NCBI GenBank assembly: GCA_949511925.1
Contig: CATEYX010000102.1
Location: 1 to 31,312, forward strand
Reading direction: 5' to 3'
From: Cryomorphaceae bacterium
GTDB lineage: Bacteria > Bacteroidota > Bacteroidia > Flavobacteriales > BACL11
Length of the DNA stretch: 31,312 nucleotides
Position 1 is the stretch's first letter, and each line of letters opens with the position of its first letter. The notes below the pieces were generated by a model. It was given only the letters and a program-made list of their open reading frames with translations. It ran no database searches and was not told the DNA's origin. Both the position numbers and the translations under genes were made by a program. Below are positions 17,082 through 25,798 of the stretch, piece by piece.

Positions 17082-17683
17082 TGAAATTAACACAACTTAT
17101 ATCAATCCTTTTGCACCCAATGTTCATGCCTTTATTAGCCGTACACTTAACTTTACTTGTTTTGCCTTCACTTGCCTTTACCCTTAGCCAGAACCTACTA
17201 CTTATCTATGGTATTCTTGTTTTTAGTACTATGATTTTGCCTTTAGTAAGTATTTTTTGGCTTATGCGAAAAGGAAAAGTAAGTTCACTTGAAATGAGCA
17301 ACCATAAAGAGCGCTCATTACCACTATTTAAAACAGTTATCTGGATGTCATTTGGCTATTATTTACTTCAGAACTTACTATTTTACACACCGATATTAAA
17401 AGCTGAATTATTAGGAGCAATAATTATAATTCTTATTGCCGCTATCGTCTCAAAATATTGGAAAATAAGTTTGCATTTATTGGGTATAGGTGGGGTAGTA
17501 GGTGTTTTTATAGCTTTGCAAATAATGCATGGTGATTTTCTTTATCTGCTGCTATTGTTTATTCTGCTTTCAGGTTTGCTTGGGGTAGCTAGGATAAAAC
17601 AAAAAGCACATAATTATGCCCAAGTTTATGCAGGATTTTTAGTCGGACTAAGTGTAGAGCTTATCACGCTACTCGTCTATTAA
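17081..17683 (+). CDS. Integral membrane protein, possibly a degenerate PAP2-type phosphatase
   Basis: The 200-residue product is almost wholly hydrophobic, with about five to six membrane segments. The pieces NHKERSLPL (about 74-82), KISLHLLGIGG (about 128-138) and ARIKQKAHNYAQVYAGFLVG (about 170-189) line up in order with the three PAP2 signatures (KxxxxxxRP, PSGH, SRxxxxxHxxxD). The second and third keep the histidines and an arginine, but the PSG is SL and the final D is Q, so activity is uncertain. PAP2 enzymes dephosphorylate lipid phosphates such as undecaprenyl pyrophosphate; dxs in the same operon feeds isoprenoid synthesis, which makes a polyprenyl-lipid role attractive, though only inferred. 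The start is coupled to rpoN (TAATG); the 3' end overlaps the converging OmpA-like gene by 15 bases. Confidence 0.6.
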   Translation: MKLTQLISILLHPMFMPLLAVHLTLLVLPSLAFTLSQNLLLIYGILVFSTMILPLVSIFWLMRKGKVSSLEMSNHKERSLPLFKTVIWMSFGYYLLQNLLFYTPILKAELLGAIIIILIAAIVSKYWKISLHLLGIGGVVGVFIALQIMHGDFLYLLLLFILLSGLLGVARIKQKAHNYAQVYAGFLVGLSVELITLLVY

Positions 17684-19087
17684 TTTTATATCAATAATTT
17701 CAATCCTTCGCTCTAAAATTGCATCCAGACTATATATTGAATTCAATCTATCATTAGGGTTATCGCTTACTTCTTTGATGGACTTACTTTCCCCTAATGG
17801 CAACTCAATAATTTGTAAAAACCCAGAATTAAGAAAAGGTGAAAACAACATATTATCATAGAGTCTTAAATAATTTACAAAAGACTGAATCCTTCTTTTT
17901 GATAGATTGATATTATACTCCTTTTTATGCAATGGGCTTGAAAAACCTTTAACATGTAATTGTATTTTTTTTCCTAACTTTAAATCAGCTAAAATATGAG
18001 AGAAAATACGCTTTAGCTTATTAAAATTTCCTTTTAAAGAATCTTCAAAAAACACTGCCGAGTTAGGCGAGTACAGATTGTATTCTTCTTCCATTTTAAA
18101 ATAGGAAATATAAGCATCCTTATAGGTTTTATCAGTTGTAACACTCATAGTGCAACAATCAGGCTCATCATTATGGAAATATAATTTTAGGGGCAAGTAT
18201 TGGGCAATAGGCGAGATACTTTCAGGCTCTTCAATCACCGGTTGTTCAAACTCAAAAGAGAAAATATCATTGCAACAAAACTCGTTGGAAGTGTATAGCG
18301 CCCCTTTACGATTAGAAGCAAAATAGCCTTTTGTTTGCGAATAAAAAGAAAGGTACATTTCGTCTTGCTTGGTGTTTAGTTGAATTGCATTAATAGGTTT
18401 TTCCCACAAATTTAATTTGCCATTTGCAGTATAAATATCAAATTCTCCTACACCATTTTTTCTGTTGGACGAAAAATATAAAACCTCTTCAAACGAATTA
18501 AAGAAAGGAGTTATCTCATCAAATTTTGAATTAATTTTATTGCCAGCATTGATAGGGATGCCATAGTTTCCATCTTTATTAATTATACTTAACCATATAT
18601 CCATTCCGCCAAACCCACCTTTCCTGTCAGAAACAAAATACAACACTTTTTGCTGATTATGAATTGCAATATGAGGTTGAGTATTTGTTGAGTTTGCCAA
18701 ATTTATATTGCTGTTTAACTCTTCTGTTATTTGCTTTTTATAATTCCTAAGTGCAATTTTACAATTCCCTTGGTCATCACAGGCACTAAAATAAAAAACC
18801 AACTCGTCTTTTGGAAAATGACTATTGGCAGTAGAATAGGAACTTCCTAAATTAATATACTTTCCTTTTTGCCACTTCCCATCCTTAAGCGTGCTTGAAA
18901 AAATAGCGGACTGATATATGTCTTCTTGCAAAGTTGAAGAAGTATAATAAGCTGTATTCTCATCAATTTGAACAAAATTAAGCTCGGGACCATAGGTATT
19001 AACATTGCCTTTCAAATGGCTAATAGTTACCCCTTGAGAAAAGCTAAGTAATGGGAATAATAATATTATAAGACTTAGTTCCTTCAT
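17669..19087 (-). CDS. OmpA-family outer-membrane protein with PD40 repeats
   Basis: I chose the ATG at 19087 (472 residues) because it starts a standard signal peptide (MKELSLIILLFPLLSFSQ); an in-frame ATG at 19123 overlaps the upstream stop as TAATG and remains possible. PD40/WD40-like blades recur in the middle (LYFVSDRKGGFGGMDIW, LYFSSNRKNGVGEFDIY, GYFASNRKG). The C-terminal 130 residues are OmpA-like (LHVKGFSSPLHKKEYNINLS, then ERRIEI at the end), but the peptidoglycan-binding aspartate expected in GHTD is replaced by serine. Similar PD40/OmpA proteins accompany PorP/SprF proteins, as in PorE, which tethers the T9SS to peptidoglycan. Here it is the last gene of the adhesin-SprF cassette, so a cargo-specific accessory role is inferred. 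Confidence 0.75.
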   Translation of the reverse strand: MKELSLIILLFPLLSFSQGVTISHLKGNVNTYGPELNFVQIDENTAYYTSSTLQEDIYQSAIFSSTLKDGKWQKGKYINLGSSYSTANSHFPKDELVFYFSACDDQGNCKIALRNYKKQITEELNSNINLANSTNTQPHIAIHNQQKVLYFVSDRKGGFGGMDIWLSIINKDGNYGIPINAGNKINSKFDEITPFFNSFEEVLYFSSNRKNGVGEFDIYTANGKLNLWEKPINAIQLNTKQDEMYLSFYSQTKGYFASNRKGALYTSNEFCCNDIFSFEFEQPVIEEPESISPIAQYLPLKLYFHNDEPDCCTMSVTTDKTYKDAYISYFKMEEEYNLYSPNSAVFFEDSLKGNFNKLKRIFSHILADLKLGKKIQLHVKGFSSPLHKKEYNINLSKRRIQSFVNYLRLYDNMLFSPFLNSGFLQIIELPLGESKSIKEVSDNPNDRLNSIYSLDAILERRIEIIDIKLIDE

Positions 19088-19091
19088 CTTC

Positions 19092-19099
19092 CAAAGATA
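19092..19099 (-). promoter_or_regulatory. -7 box four bases before the OmpA-like gene start
   Basis: On the minus strand TATCTTTG is a perfect TAnnTTTG match, followed by GAAG and the ATG at 19087. A TTG lies only 14 bases upstream, shorter than usual. If active, it would give a leaderless transcript separate from the cassette operon and would favour 19087 over 19123 as the start. Confidence 0.4.
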
Positions 19100-19122
19100 G
19101 TTAATATTTTCTCCAAATTTCA

Positions 19123-20073
19123 TTATAAATATTTTGGGCAAATTTCCTGCTCAACAATTTTTATCTTTTTCTTGACCTTCCACTGGTATACCAATGCAAA
19201 TTCAAAGCCTCCTTTATTGTTACTTGCATTGGTCAAACTTGAAGTATTTACATCATAACTCACAACACAAGAAAAACCTTCAATTTCAGCTCCAAAATAA
19301 AGAATAAGGGCATCATTAATTCGATCAGCAATTCCTGATTTTAAAAGAATATCTCTTTCCCCTTCCAATAAATAATTAACATCACAGCCCAATAAAAATT
19401 CTTTGTCGGTATCCTGATTAGAAAAAACTAATTTAGGCTGAATACTCAAGTTATCCGTATAGGCATAATTAAGAGCCGTATGGAAATTTATTTTTTGATT
19501 CAAACGAATAGCATCATCATCAGTAAAGGATTGTTTGGGTTTATTTATATGGAAAAATGCTATCCCAGTTTCTAATAATAAATCTTCATTTAAAAAAAAT
19601 TGATTAGCAACTCCAAGAGAAATATCAGGGAAAGTAAAATTAAAATTACTTAAATTTTCAGGATTGTTAAATACTAAATCATCAACAACAATCGACCTTT
19701 GAAAAAGACCAAATTCTGCCCCAAAACGAAATGAGTTTTCCTTACTTGTTGCGACACTTTTTACATACGTAAAATTTAATCCTGAAGTTTTAAAACGAGA
19801 ATCTCCAGCAATATCATTTAAAAATTGTAAACCAATACTGTGGCTGGGAAGAATATCTTTTCTTTCCAATGCCAACGTAAAAGTTGTAAAGGGAACACTC
19901 ACACTTGCCCATTGCGATTTTCGGTGAAGGGTAGCTTTATAATCATTTTTTTGTACCCCAACCATTGCAGGGTTTAACACGAAACTGTTGGCCAAAAATT
20001 GAGAGAAATGTACATCCTGAGCCCAAGCATTTACTGCAAAGGATAATATCAATATTAAGGCAATCTTTCTCAT
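19123..20073 (-). CDS. PorP/SprF family T9SS membrane protein
   Basis: The 316 residues begin with a signal peptide (MRKIALILILSFAVNAWAQ) followed directly by DVHFSQFLANSFVLNPAMVG, the hallmark opening of the PorP/SprF family. The rest alternates short beta strands expected of an outer-membrane barrel. SprF is needed for secretion and attachment of the adhesin SprB in Flavobacterium; paralogues typically sit beside other cargo with type B C-terminal domains. That is exactly the layout here: the start overlaps the stop of the large CHU_C-type protein by 4 bases (ATGA). It most likely handles that neighbour specifically, not the core PorP role in PorK/L/M/N assembly, since none of those genes is nearby. 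Confidence 0.88.
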   Translation of the reverse strand: MRKIALILILSFAVNAWAQDVHFSQFLANSFVLNPAMVGVQKNDYKATLHRKSQWASVSVPFTTFTLALERKDILPSHSIGLQFLNDIAGDSRFKTSGLNFTYVKSVATSKENSFRFGAEFGLFQRSIVVDDLVFNNPENLSNFNFTFPDISLGVANQFFLNEDLLLETGIAFFHINKPKQSFTDDDAIRLNQKINFHTALNYAYTDNLSIQPKLVFSNQDTDKEFLLGCDVNYLLEGERDILLKSGIADRINDALILYFGAEIEGFSCVVSYDVNTSSLTNASNNKGGFEFALVYQWKVKKKIKIVEQEICPKYL

Positions 20074-23000
20074 CTGATAAGAGTAATATTTCCCTTTTTA
20101 AAGAGCGTTTTATCATCCACACATTTAAGTTCCAAATAAAAGTCGAATACCTGAGGATTTAATTTTTCTCCTCTATAGGTGCTATCCCATTTAATATTAA
20201 TATCAGTGGTGGAAAAAACTTTTTGCCCCAAACGATTAAATATTTCAAGCTTGAAATCAATAACTACTCCATCCTTATCCACAATAAAATAAGTATCATT
20301 TACTCCGTCCTCATTAGGGCTAAATGCGGTTGGTACAGTAATTCCACCTTCATTGCAAAACACATCCAACACCACAATACAAACGCTATCGGTAACACTA
20401 CAACTATAGGCGTTAAAAACCTCAACAGCATAACACTCACTTTGTATAGGTTCAACCAACACTGTATTGGCGGTGCTAGTAAGGTTATACCAAACAAAAC
20501 TATCATCAGTCTTAACATTTAAATAAGCCGATTCTCCTCTGAAAATTGTATCCTTATCCAACCACAATGAGTCAATAATAGGATTGTCGAAAATTTGAAT
20601 AAAAATGGAATCTTTTAAAACACAACCATCTCCATTTATAGCTTTTACACTATACCAGATTGAAGTGTCGGTATAGCTACTAATACTTGAAGAATCAGCA
20701 TTGTAAGTTATTGCTAAAGGCTCCCATAAATAAGAAGTTATTGCCACACTAGGCATTAGGTTTTCAACCAACAAAAAGATACTGTCACCGTGACACAAAT
20801 CAATTTCACCTGTCAAATTAAAATTAATGCTTTGTGCATTCACCCCAACACTGTCCACCCGATCACAGTTACCATCAGTAACTTTTACATAAAATTGGGC
20901 AATACTTGCCACTGTCAAATTATCAGTAAGGCTTAGCGTATCGGTAAAATTAATATTGGAGGACCAAAGTATGTCAGTGGCTCCGCTATAACTCGCCTGC
21001 AATGTTATCGGGGTATTGCAGTAAGAAGTATCCTCACCAGCATCTAGTGAAAAACTAGGTACAATTATATTTTGCGTTAAGGTGTCCGTACAGCTTCCGT
21101 TGGAAAGAAGCATTTGATAAGATATACTAGTTGACGAGCTACAAAAAGGATTGGAAACATTGGGGCTACTTAAGTCAGTTGCAGGAGACCACACATAAGA
21201 TATTGTTGGGTCGTTAACAGGAAGTAAGCCAATTTGAATTAGGTCGTCTTTACATTTTACAATACTTGTAATCGTATCAGAGGAATTCGCTAATATATAC
21301 ACCTGTTTTGTTATCGTATCCGACACATTACAAGCTCCTGAAGAAGTTGCAATTAAGGTAACCGTAAAATTGCCTGCTTGAGCGTAATTATGAGTTGGGT
21401 TTTCCAAAATAGAATTTAGACCATCACCAAAATTCCATTGGTAATTGATAGTTGTAGTTGCAGTGCTTAAATTCTGGAAATTGATATTCGTATCGCAACC
21501 AACCCAAGAAGTATTAAAGTCAGCTATTACCATAGGGAAATCAAAGTTGAATTTAAAGACTCCATTGTTGCAGTTTGGGCTATTATTGGTTACCGAAACG
21601 GCACCAGGGTTGGGTTCTATTGGGAAATCAGAACTACCACCACAACCTGCACAAACGGATTGATAAATAATTCCTTTTTTATCAAAACGACTTGTCCCTC
21701 CATCTACATGTTCATTGCTTTGGCTTCCTCCAAAATAGGTAGCATAAACCATGCTGGTTAAAGCATCATCAACTACCATTAAATAAAAATCATTTCCATC
21801 AGTAGTTGGTTGAAAGGCAGTAGGACTTACCGGCAAATTAAGTGTTGACAATGGCCCTCCTAAATTTGACCCCCATCCTGAAAGATAAATCTTGTCGCAA
21901 ACATCAACTAAAAAAGCGGTTGGAGAAATATCAGGGCTTCCCTTACCTGTACCCACAACTGTAGCCCTTAAAACACTTGCTAAGTCTTTAGTGAACACCG
22001 CAATAAATTGTCCTCCCCCACTTTCAAAATAAGTTGCATTCTGCACTAAAGTTGAAGCACTCGCTTTTGTTTGTCCAAATAAATAAACTGCATCTGTACT
22101 CCCAATTTCCACAAAATACGATTGGTCATATGCTGGCGAACCATACAAGGAAGAATAAAGAATCTGATTTCCATCTGAACTAATTAAACTTATAAAAGCA
22201 TCTGCCTTTAAGGTGTCCTGATGGCCAGTTTGGTAGGCATTAGATGTTGTTGGGAAAAGAGCAGATGTCGTTCCTCCTGTCACATAAATATTGTCATCTT
22301 TATCCAACGCTAAAGAATAAATAGCATCTGCAGCATTTTCCCCTAAATAGGAACTCCAAATGACTGAGGAAAGTAGATTATCCATTTTAACAATACAACC
22401 TTCTTGACCTCCTTGATTTGTATTTTGGAAGCCACCAACAATTGGAAAATCAGTAGACTGTGTACAAGTAGCAATATAGATGTTATTATTCTGATCAATG
22501 TCAATTTCTCCCCGAACCTCATCAGCATAATTAAACTTTAATTTAGGAGCGGTATTTAGTCCATCATTATCGGATCCTCCTAAAAAAGTGGAGGCCAATA
22601 AATTTCCTCCATTAGTACTTAATCTTGATACAAAAATATCAGATCCATCAGGGAAACTCACCCCAATTCCTGATGGAGAAAATCCTGGCCCACCACTAAA
22701 ATTTGGCTGATAAGCCGAATTAGTGGTTGGAAAATCAGCAGAGCCAGTTGTTCCGAAAATAAATAATTCATCAGCACTATTGACAATCATACTATGGGGT
22801 AATTCATCTTTTGTTCCGCCTAAATAAGTAGAATAAATTCTAATTGTACCACTCGTGTCGTACTTTGTTATTGCTACATCAGTACCACCGGCAGCATTGG
22901 CATAGTTAAGTTGGTAAGCCCCTAAAGTGGTAGGATATCCTACTCCAAAAGAAGTACTTCCACTGTATAAGAAACCAAAATCATCATAGGTAGCGGTATA

Positions 23001-23759
23001 ACCGAAATTATCCGTTGTAGAACCAGAATAAGTGGAGAATTCTAAAACAGGGTCAATTACTAAAGGATAATTTCTATTGTAATCATCTGGGAACTCAAAC
23101 GAAAGGATATTGCTTTTTAAATGATACACACACGCCACCTCAACTTCAATACCCTCTATAATTTGATAAGCATAAGGACGATATTCAACAATATTATTTA
23201 CACTCGTATTGATGACCAGGTTTCCGTTACTAATTTTAATATTACTAAGCCCTTGATATCGCAATTTGATTGCTTTTTCGTTAGCCGATTTGTCAAGATA
23301 AAGTTCATATTTTAACTTATCATCATTAACAAATAAATGCAGATCAACACCTTGATAAATGCTTTTTTGGATTTGTCGCTTATAGGATTTAACCCCTGAA
23401 GCCCAAGATAATTTATCGCCTAAATAATAATTTTCAAAGAAACTACTCTCTTCCTCCAATTCAATATTAGGATCAGCATTTGCATTAAGAAATGAAACAG
23501 AATAAGCATGTGCATAAACTCTATTGTTAGTTGCTAAGCCATCATGGATATCCGCTACTTGCTTTCCATTATAAAAAGCATAAGTAAGTTTTGCTTTTTC
23601 AACATATAAAGCGCCAGAAGGAAGATTTGTTTTGGAGATTACTGCTTTTGGGAATTGACCTTTATTTTCAATAAAAGTATTTTGTGAATTTGCCAGAAAA
23701 AAGAACATAACAAAGAGTAGGGTAAACAACTGCTTTAATATACTTTTTTTAAATTCCAT
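20070..23759 (-). CDS. Large T9SS-exported adhesin-like protein with SBBP repeats, PKD domain and gliding-motility (CHU_C) C-terminal domain
   Basis: The 1229 residues start at ATG 23759; the codon before is GTG, also possible. In order: signal peptide (to about LANSQ, 25), an N-terminal DUF7948-like region (FIENKGQFPKAV, then ALYVEKAKLTYAF), a beta-propeller of SBBP-type repeats (about 240-700; STYLGGTKDELPHSMIV, STFLGGSDNDGLNTAP, SSYLGENAADAIYSLAL, ATYFGGSQSNEHVDGG), a PKD domain (NYQWNFGDG near 770), Ig-like repeats with cysteine pairs, and a CHU_C/type B domain (PTAFSPNEDGVNDTYFIVDK, then LEIFNRLGQKVF). Type B cargo needs an SprF-like partner, encoded next with a 4-base overlap. It is probably a surface adhesin or motility-related protein. 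Confidence 0.88.
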   Translation of the reverse strand: MEFKKSILKQLFTLLFVMFFFLANSQNTFIENKGQFPKAVISKTNLPSGALYVEKAKLTYAFYNGKQVADIHDGLATNNRVYAHAYSVSFLNANADPNIELEEESSFFENYYLGDKLSWASGVKSYKRQIQKSIYQGVDLHLFVNDDKLKYELYLDKSANEKAIKLRYQGLSNIKISNGNLVINTSVNNIVEYRPYAYQIIEGIEVEVACVYHLKSNILSFEFPDDYNRNYPLVIDPVLEFSTYSGSTTDNFGYTATYDDFGFLYSGSTSFGVGYPTTLGAYQLNYANAAGGTDVAITKYDTSGTIRIYSTYLGGTKDELPHSMIVNSADELFIFGTTGSADFPTTNSAYQPNFSGGPGFSPSGIGVSFPDGSDIFVSRLSTNGGNLLASTFLGGSDNDGLNTAPKLKFNYADEVRGEIDIDQNNNIYIATCTQSTDFPIVGGFQNTNQGGQEGCIVKMDNLLSSVIWSSYLGENAADAIYSLALDKDDNIYVTGGTTSALFPTTSNAYQTGHQDTLKADAFISLISSDGNQILYSSLYGSPAYDQSYFVEIGSTDAVYLFGQTKASASTLVQNATYFESGGGQFIAVFTKDLASVLRATVVGTGKGSPDISPTAFLVDVCDKIYLSGWGSNLGGPLSTLNLPVSPTAFQPTTDGNDFYLMVVDDALTSMVYATYFGGSQSNEHVDGGTSRFDKKGIIYQSVCAGCGGSSDFPIEPNPGAVSVTNNSPNCNNGVFKFNFDFPMVIADFNTSWVGCDTNINFQNLSTATTTINYQWNFGDGLNSILENPTHNYAQAGNFTVTLIATSSGACNVSDTITKQVYILANSSDTITSIVKCKDDLIQIGLLPVNDPTISYVWSPATDLSSPNVSNPFCSSSTSISYQMLLSNGSCTDTLTQNIIVPSFSLDAGEDTSYCNTPITLQASYSGATDILWSSNINFTDTLSLTDNLTVASIAQFYVKVTDGNCDRVDSVGVNAQSINFNLTGEIDLCHGDSIFLLVENLMPSVAITSYLWEPLAITYNADSSSISSYTDTSIWYSVKAINGDGCVLKDSIFIQIFDNPIIDSLWLDKDTIFRGESAYLNVKTDDSFVWYNLTSTANTVLVEPIQSECYAVEVFNAYSCSVTDSVCIVVLDVFCNEGGITVPTAFSPNEDGVNDTYFIVDKDGVVIDFKLEIFNRLGQKVFSTTDINIKWDSTYRGEKLNPQVFDFYLELKCVDDKTLFKKGNITLIR

Positions 23760-23767
23760 CACATTTT

Positions 23768-24988
23768 TTAATTCATCAGAATTTGCATTAAACTGTCTTT
23801 AGCTAACATGTACGCTACTCTATTTTCCTTTTTTATAGGATCGCCAGGTGGTAGTTTTTGTTTAAACGGATCGACCTGTTTATCATTTTTCCAGAAACGA
23901 TAACAAACATGAGGACCAGTTGCTAATCCTGTACTTCCTACATAACCAATAATATCACCTTGCTTCACAAATACGCCTTTTCGTATTCCAGGTTTAATTT
24001 TTGACATGTGTAAATACTGAGTTGTATAGGTTCCGTTATGCCTAACTTTCACATAATTACCATTGTTCTTTGTGTAAGTTGCAGCTATAATTGTTCCGTT
24101 TGCAGTCGACCAAATAGGGGTGCCTTTTTCTGCTGCATAATCAGTACCAAAATGTCCTTTCCATCTTCCTGTTACCGGATGTTTTCTTCTTTTGCTATAG
24201 CGAGAGGAAATACGTTTATAATCTACAGGAGCCATTAAAAATGCTTTGCGTAAGGTTTTACCTTGATCGTCATAATAATCGCCGAAATTCTCATTTTCCT
24301 TATAATAAAAAGAATAAAAATCTTGCCCTTTATGCGTGAACTCTGCAGCCAATAGCCTACCAATACCAATATACTCTCCATTAATATACTTATCCTCATA
24401 GTACACTCTAAAGCCATCATTTTTCTGAATCTTAAAAAAATCAATTGTCCAAGCATAAATAGTTGAAAGTTCAGCTGTTAATTTAGGACTTAGCTTTTGC
24501 TCCTCCATAGTTAACCAAAGTGATGATTTTATAATTCCAGAAGCGGTTTTTAGCTTAACAGTTACTGGCTTTTTTCCTTTATAGACATCTATTTCTCCTC
24601 TTAAATCAAAAACAACATAGTTGGTTGCGTCAATTTCATAAATAAAATATTGCGCCTTTTTGGTAGAATCAGAAGCGCAAATAACCGTATATTTTTTGCC
24701 TGTATTTACGCGTCTGACATCAAATATTCCTTTTGATTTTTTAACAATTTTATTGATTTCAAAATGATCAATATGGTTCAAATAAAGAATCTCTCCCATA
24801 GTTTGCCCCCTTTTTACAAAACCTTTTGTAACATTGAACGAATCTACAAGAATATTATATTCATAAGAAGGTTCAACTACTTCTTGAATAACCTCCAACT
24901 TTTCTACTGCCTTTTTATCTTTATTTATGTTAGTTAACATAAACAGTAATGCTGTTCCCATTACTAGTATTCCAAACCATTTTTTCAT
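23768..24988 (-). CDS. M23 family peptidoglycan DD-metallopeptidase with HxC zinc motif
   Basis: The 406 residues have an N-terminal signal anchor (about 1-20), a central region of MepM-like folds (about 40-270) and a C-terminal LytM/M23 domain. The first zinc motif HFGTDYA (H about 281, D about 285) and the catalytic histidine in QYLHMSKI are intact. The last motif reads GPHVCYRF where most M23 enzymes have GPHLHYE, so the second zinc-binding histidine is a cysteine, which can still bind zinc. The enzyme should cut peptide cross-links in peptidoglycan, allowing wall growth. It lies between the DUF3108 gene (38 bases upstream) and the adhesin gene (8 bases downstream). Loss of activity is possible but less likely. 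Confidence 0.88.
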   Translation of the reverse strand: MKKWFGILVMGTALLFMLTNINKDKKAVEKLEVIQEVVEPSYEYNILVDSFNVTKGFVKRGQTMGEILYLNHIDHFEINKIVKKSKGIFDVRRVNTGKKYTVICASDSTKKAQYFIYEIDATNYVVFDLRGEIDVYKGKKPVTVKLKTASGIIKSSLWLTMEEQKLSPKLTAELSTIYAWTIDFFKIQKNDGFRVYYEDKYINGEYIGIGRLLAAEFTHKGQDFYSFYYKENENFGDYYDDQGKTLRKAFLMAPVDYKRISSRYSKRRKHPVTGRWKGHFGTDYAAEKGTPIWSTANGTIIAATYTKNNGNYVKVRHNGTYTTQYLHMSKIKPGIRKGVFVKQGDIIGYVGSTGLATGPHVCYRFWKNDKQVDPFKQKLPPGDPIKKENRVAYMLAKDSLMQILMN

Positions 24989-25026
24989 CCTGCTAATTTA
25001 ATGTTTAAATTTTTCTGTAATCATAA

Positions 25027-25782
25027 TTATTCTTCAATTATTGACAAAGGATGTTTAACATGTTTATACTCTTGCAAAACTGCTTTTATTAAGCCTGTCC
25101 ATATCTTAGTTTCTACTCTTAAAAGTAGATGATTTTTATCATCAGAGATCCATATTTTCATTTCTTCTCCATCTTCAAAAATCCTACCTTCTTGCATTTT
25201 AGGTTGAAAAACCATACAATCAACTTTCCCCCATTCAGTTTCTATAATTTCATTCTTTAAGTACTTAATCTCAAGAAAATAATTTTCATCATCCATAAAA
25301 ATAGGGACATAAAAAGAGCCTACATTTAAGATACTATCTTTTTTAAAAGTTCTGGCATAAAAGAATGCCGATAACATATCTTGAGTTTGAATAGGAATGT
25401 TAAATGTACTATCCTGAGTAACTACATTTTCGTTATTATGGTTGAAATTATACTTTTGACTTATAACATGACGCCCTTCTCTTACTTCCCTATTAAACAC
25501 AAGTGGGAGTAGGGTTGAGGTGTCAATAAATGTTTCGTAAACATCTCTAACCTTAAAAACCCAATCAAAGAAAGGAGCTGTCCTACCTTTTCCGATAATA
25601 TGAAAACTTGGTTTGTTGTTTACGGATATAATTTCTTTAACCTCCAATTCAGCATATCCAACATTAATTGCGCCAAAAGATATTTTGTATGCCGCATACT
25701 CGCCTAAATTATACGGTAAACTGGTTTGTGAAAAACCTAAAATAGAAAACGAAATAAAAGCTATGATTAAGAATAATCTCAT
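25027..25782 (-). CDS. DUF3108 domain-containing secreted protein
   Basis: The 251-residue product has a signal peptide (MRLFLIIAFISFSILGFSQ) and the DUF3108 pattern GEYAAYKISFGAINVGYAEL with a downstream GKGRTAPFFDWVFKVRDVYET stretch, ending in a beta-rich domain with WISDDKNHLLLRVETK. DUF3108 proteins are periplasmic or envelope proteins of unknown function. The gene starts four bases after a perfect -7 promoter box, and the M23 peptidase follows after 38 bases on the same strand, so a shared envelope role is plausible. I see no catalytic motif and no lipobox. Confidence 0.8.
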   Translation of the reverse strand: MRLFLIIAFISFSILGFSQTSLPYNLGEYAAYKISFGAINVGYAELEVKEIISVNNKPSFHIIGKGRTAPFFDWVFKVRDVYETFIDTSTLLPLVFNREVREGRHVISQKYNFNHNNENVVTQDSTFNIPIQTQDMLSAFFYARTFKKDSILNVGSFYVPIFMDDENYFLEIKYLKNEIIETEWGKVDCMVFQPKMQEGRIFEDGEEMKIWISDDKNHLLLRVETKIWTGLIKAVLQEYKHVKHPLSIIEE

Positions 25783-25786
25783 AGCG

Positions 25787-25794
25787 CAAAGATA
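25787..25794 (-). promoter_or_regulatory. -7 box four bases before the DUF3108 start
   Basis: On the minus strand TATCTTTG is a perfect TAnnTTTG match; CGCT and the ATG (25782) follow at once. It sits between the gatA stop (25799) and the DUF3108 start, so it may separate the two units. No TTG at a standard -33 distance was seen. The expected transcription start falls at or next to the start codon. Confidence 0.5.
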
Positions 25795-25798
25795 GTAA

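Noticed and set aside
15762..17683. A sigma-54 dependent system (rpoN with a local activator and targets)
   Set aside because: No AAA+ activator is present in the window and I saw no clear -24/-12 GG/GC promoter pair upstream of the genes.
19088..19141. Longer OmpA-like frame (start at 19141 or 19123)
   Set aside because: The signal peptide begins at 19087 and a promoter box lies just before it. The 19123 ATG, which overlaps the SprF stop, is kept as an alternative in the feature entry.
21445..21663. Opposite-strand and small out-of-frame ORFs inside the large genes
   Set aside because: They lie wholly inside well-supported coding genes, have no family signatures and no start context, so they are shadows.
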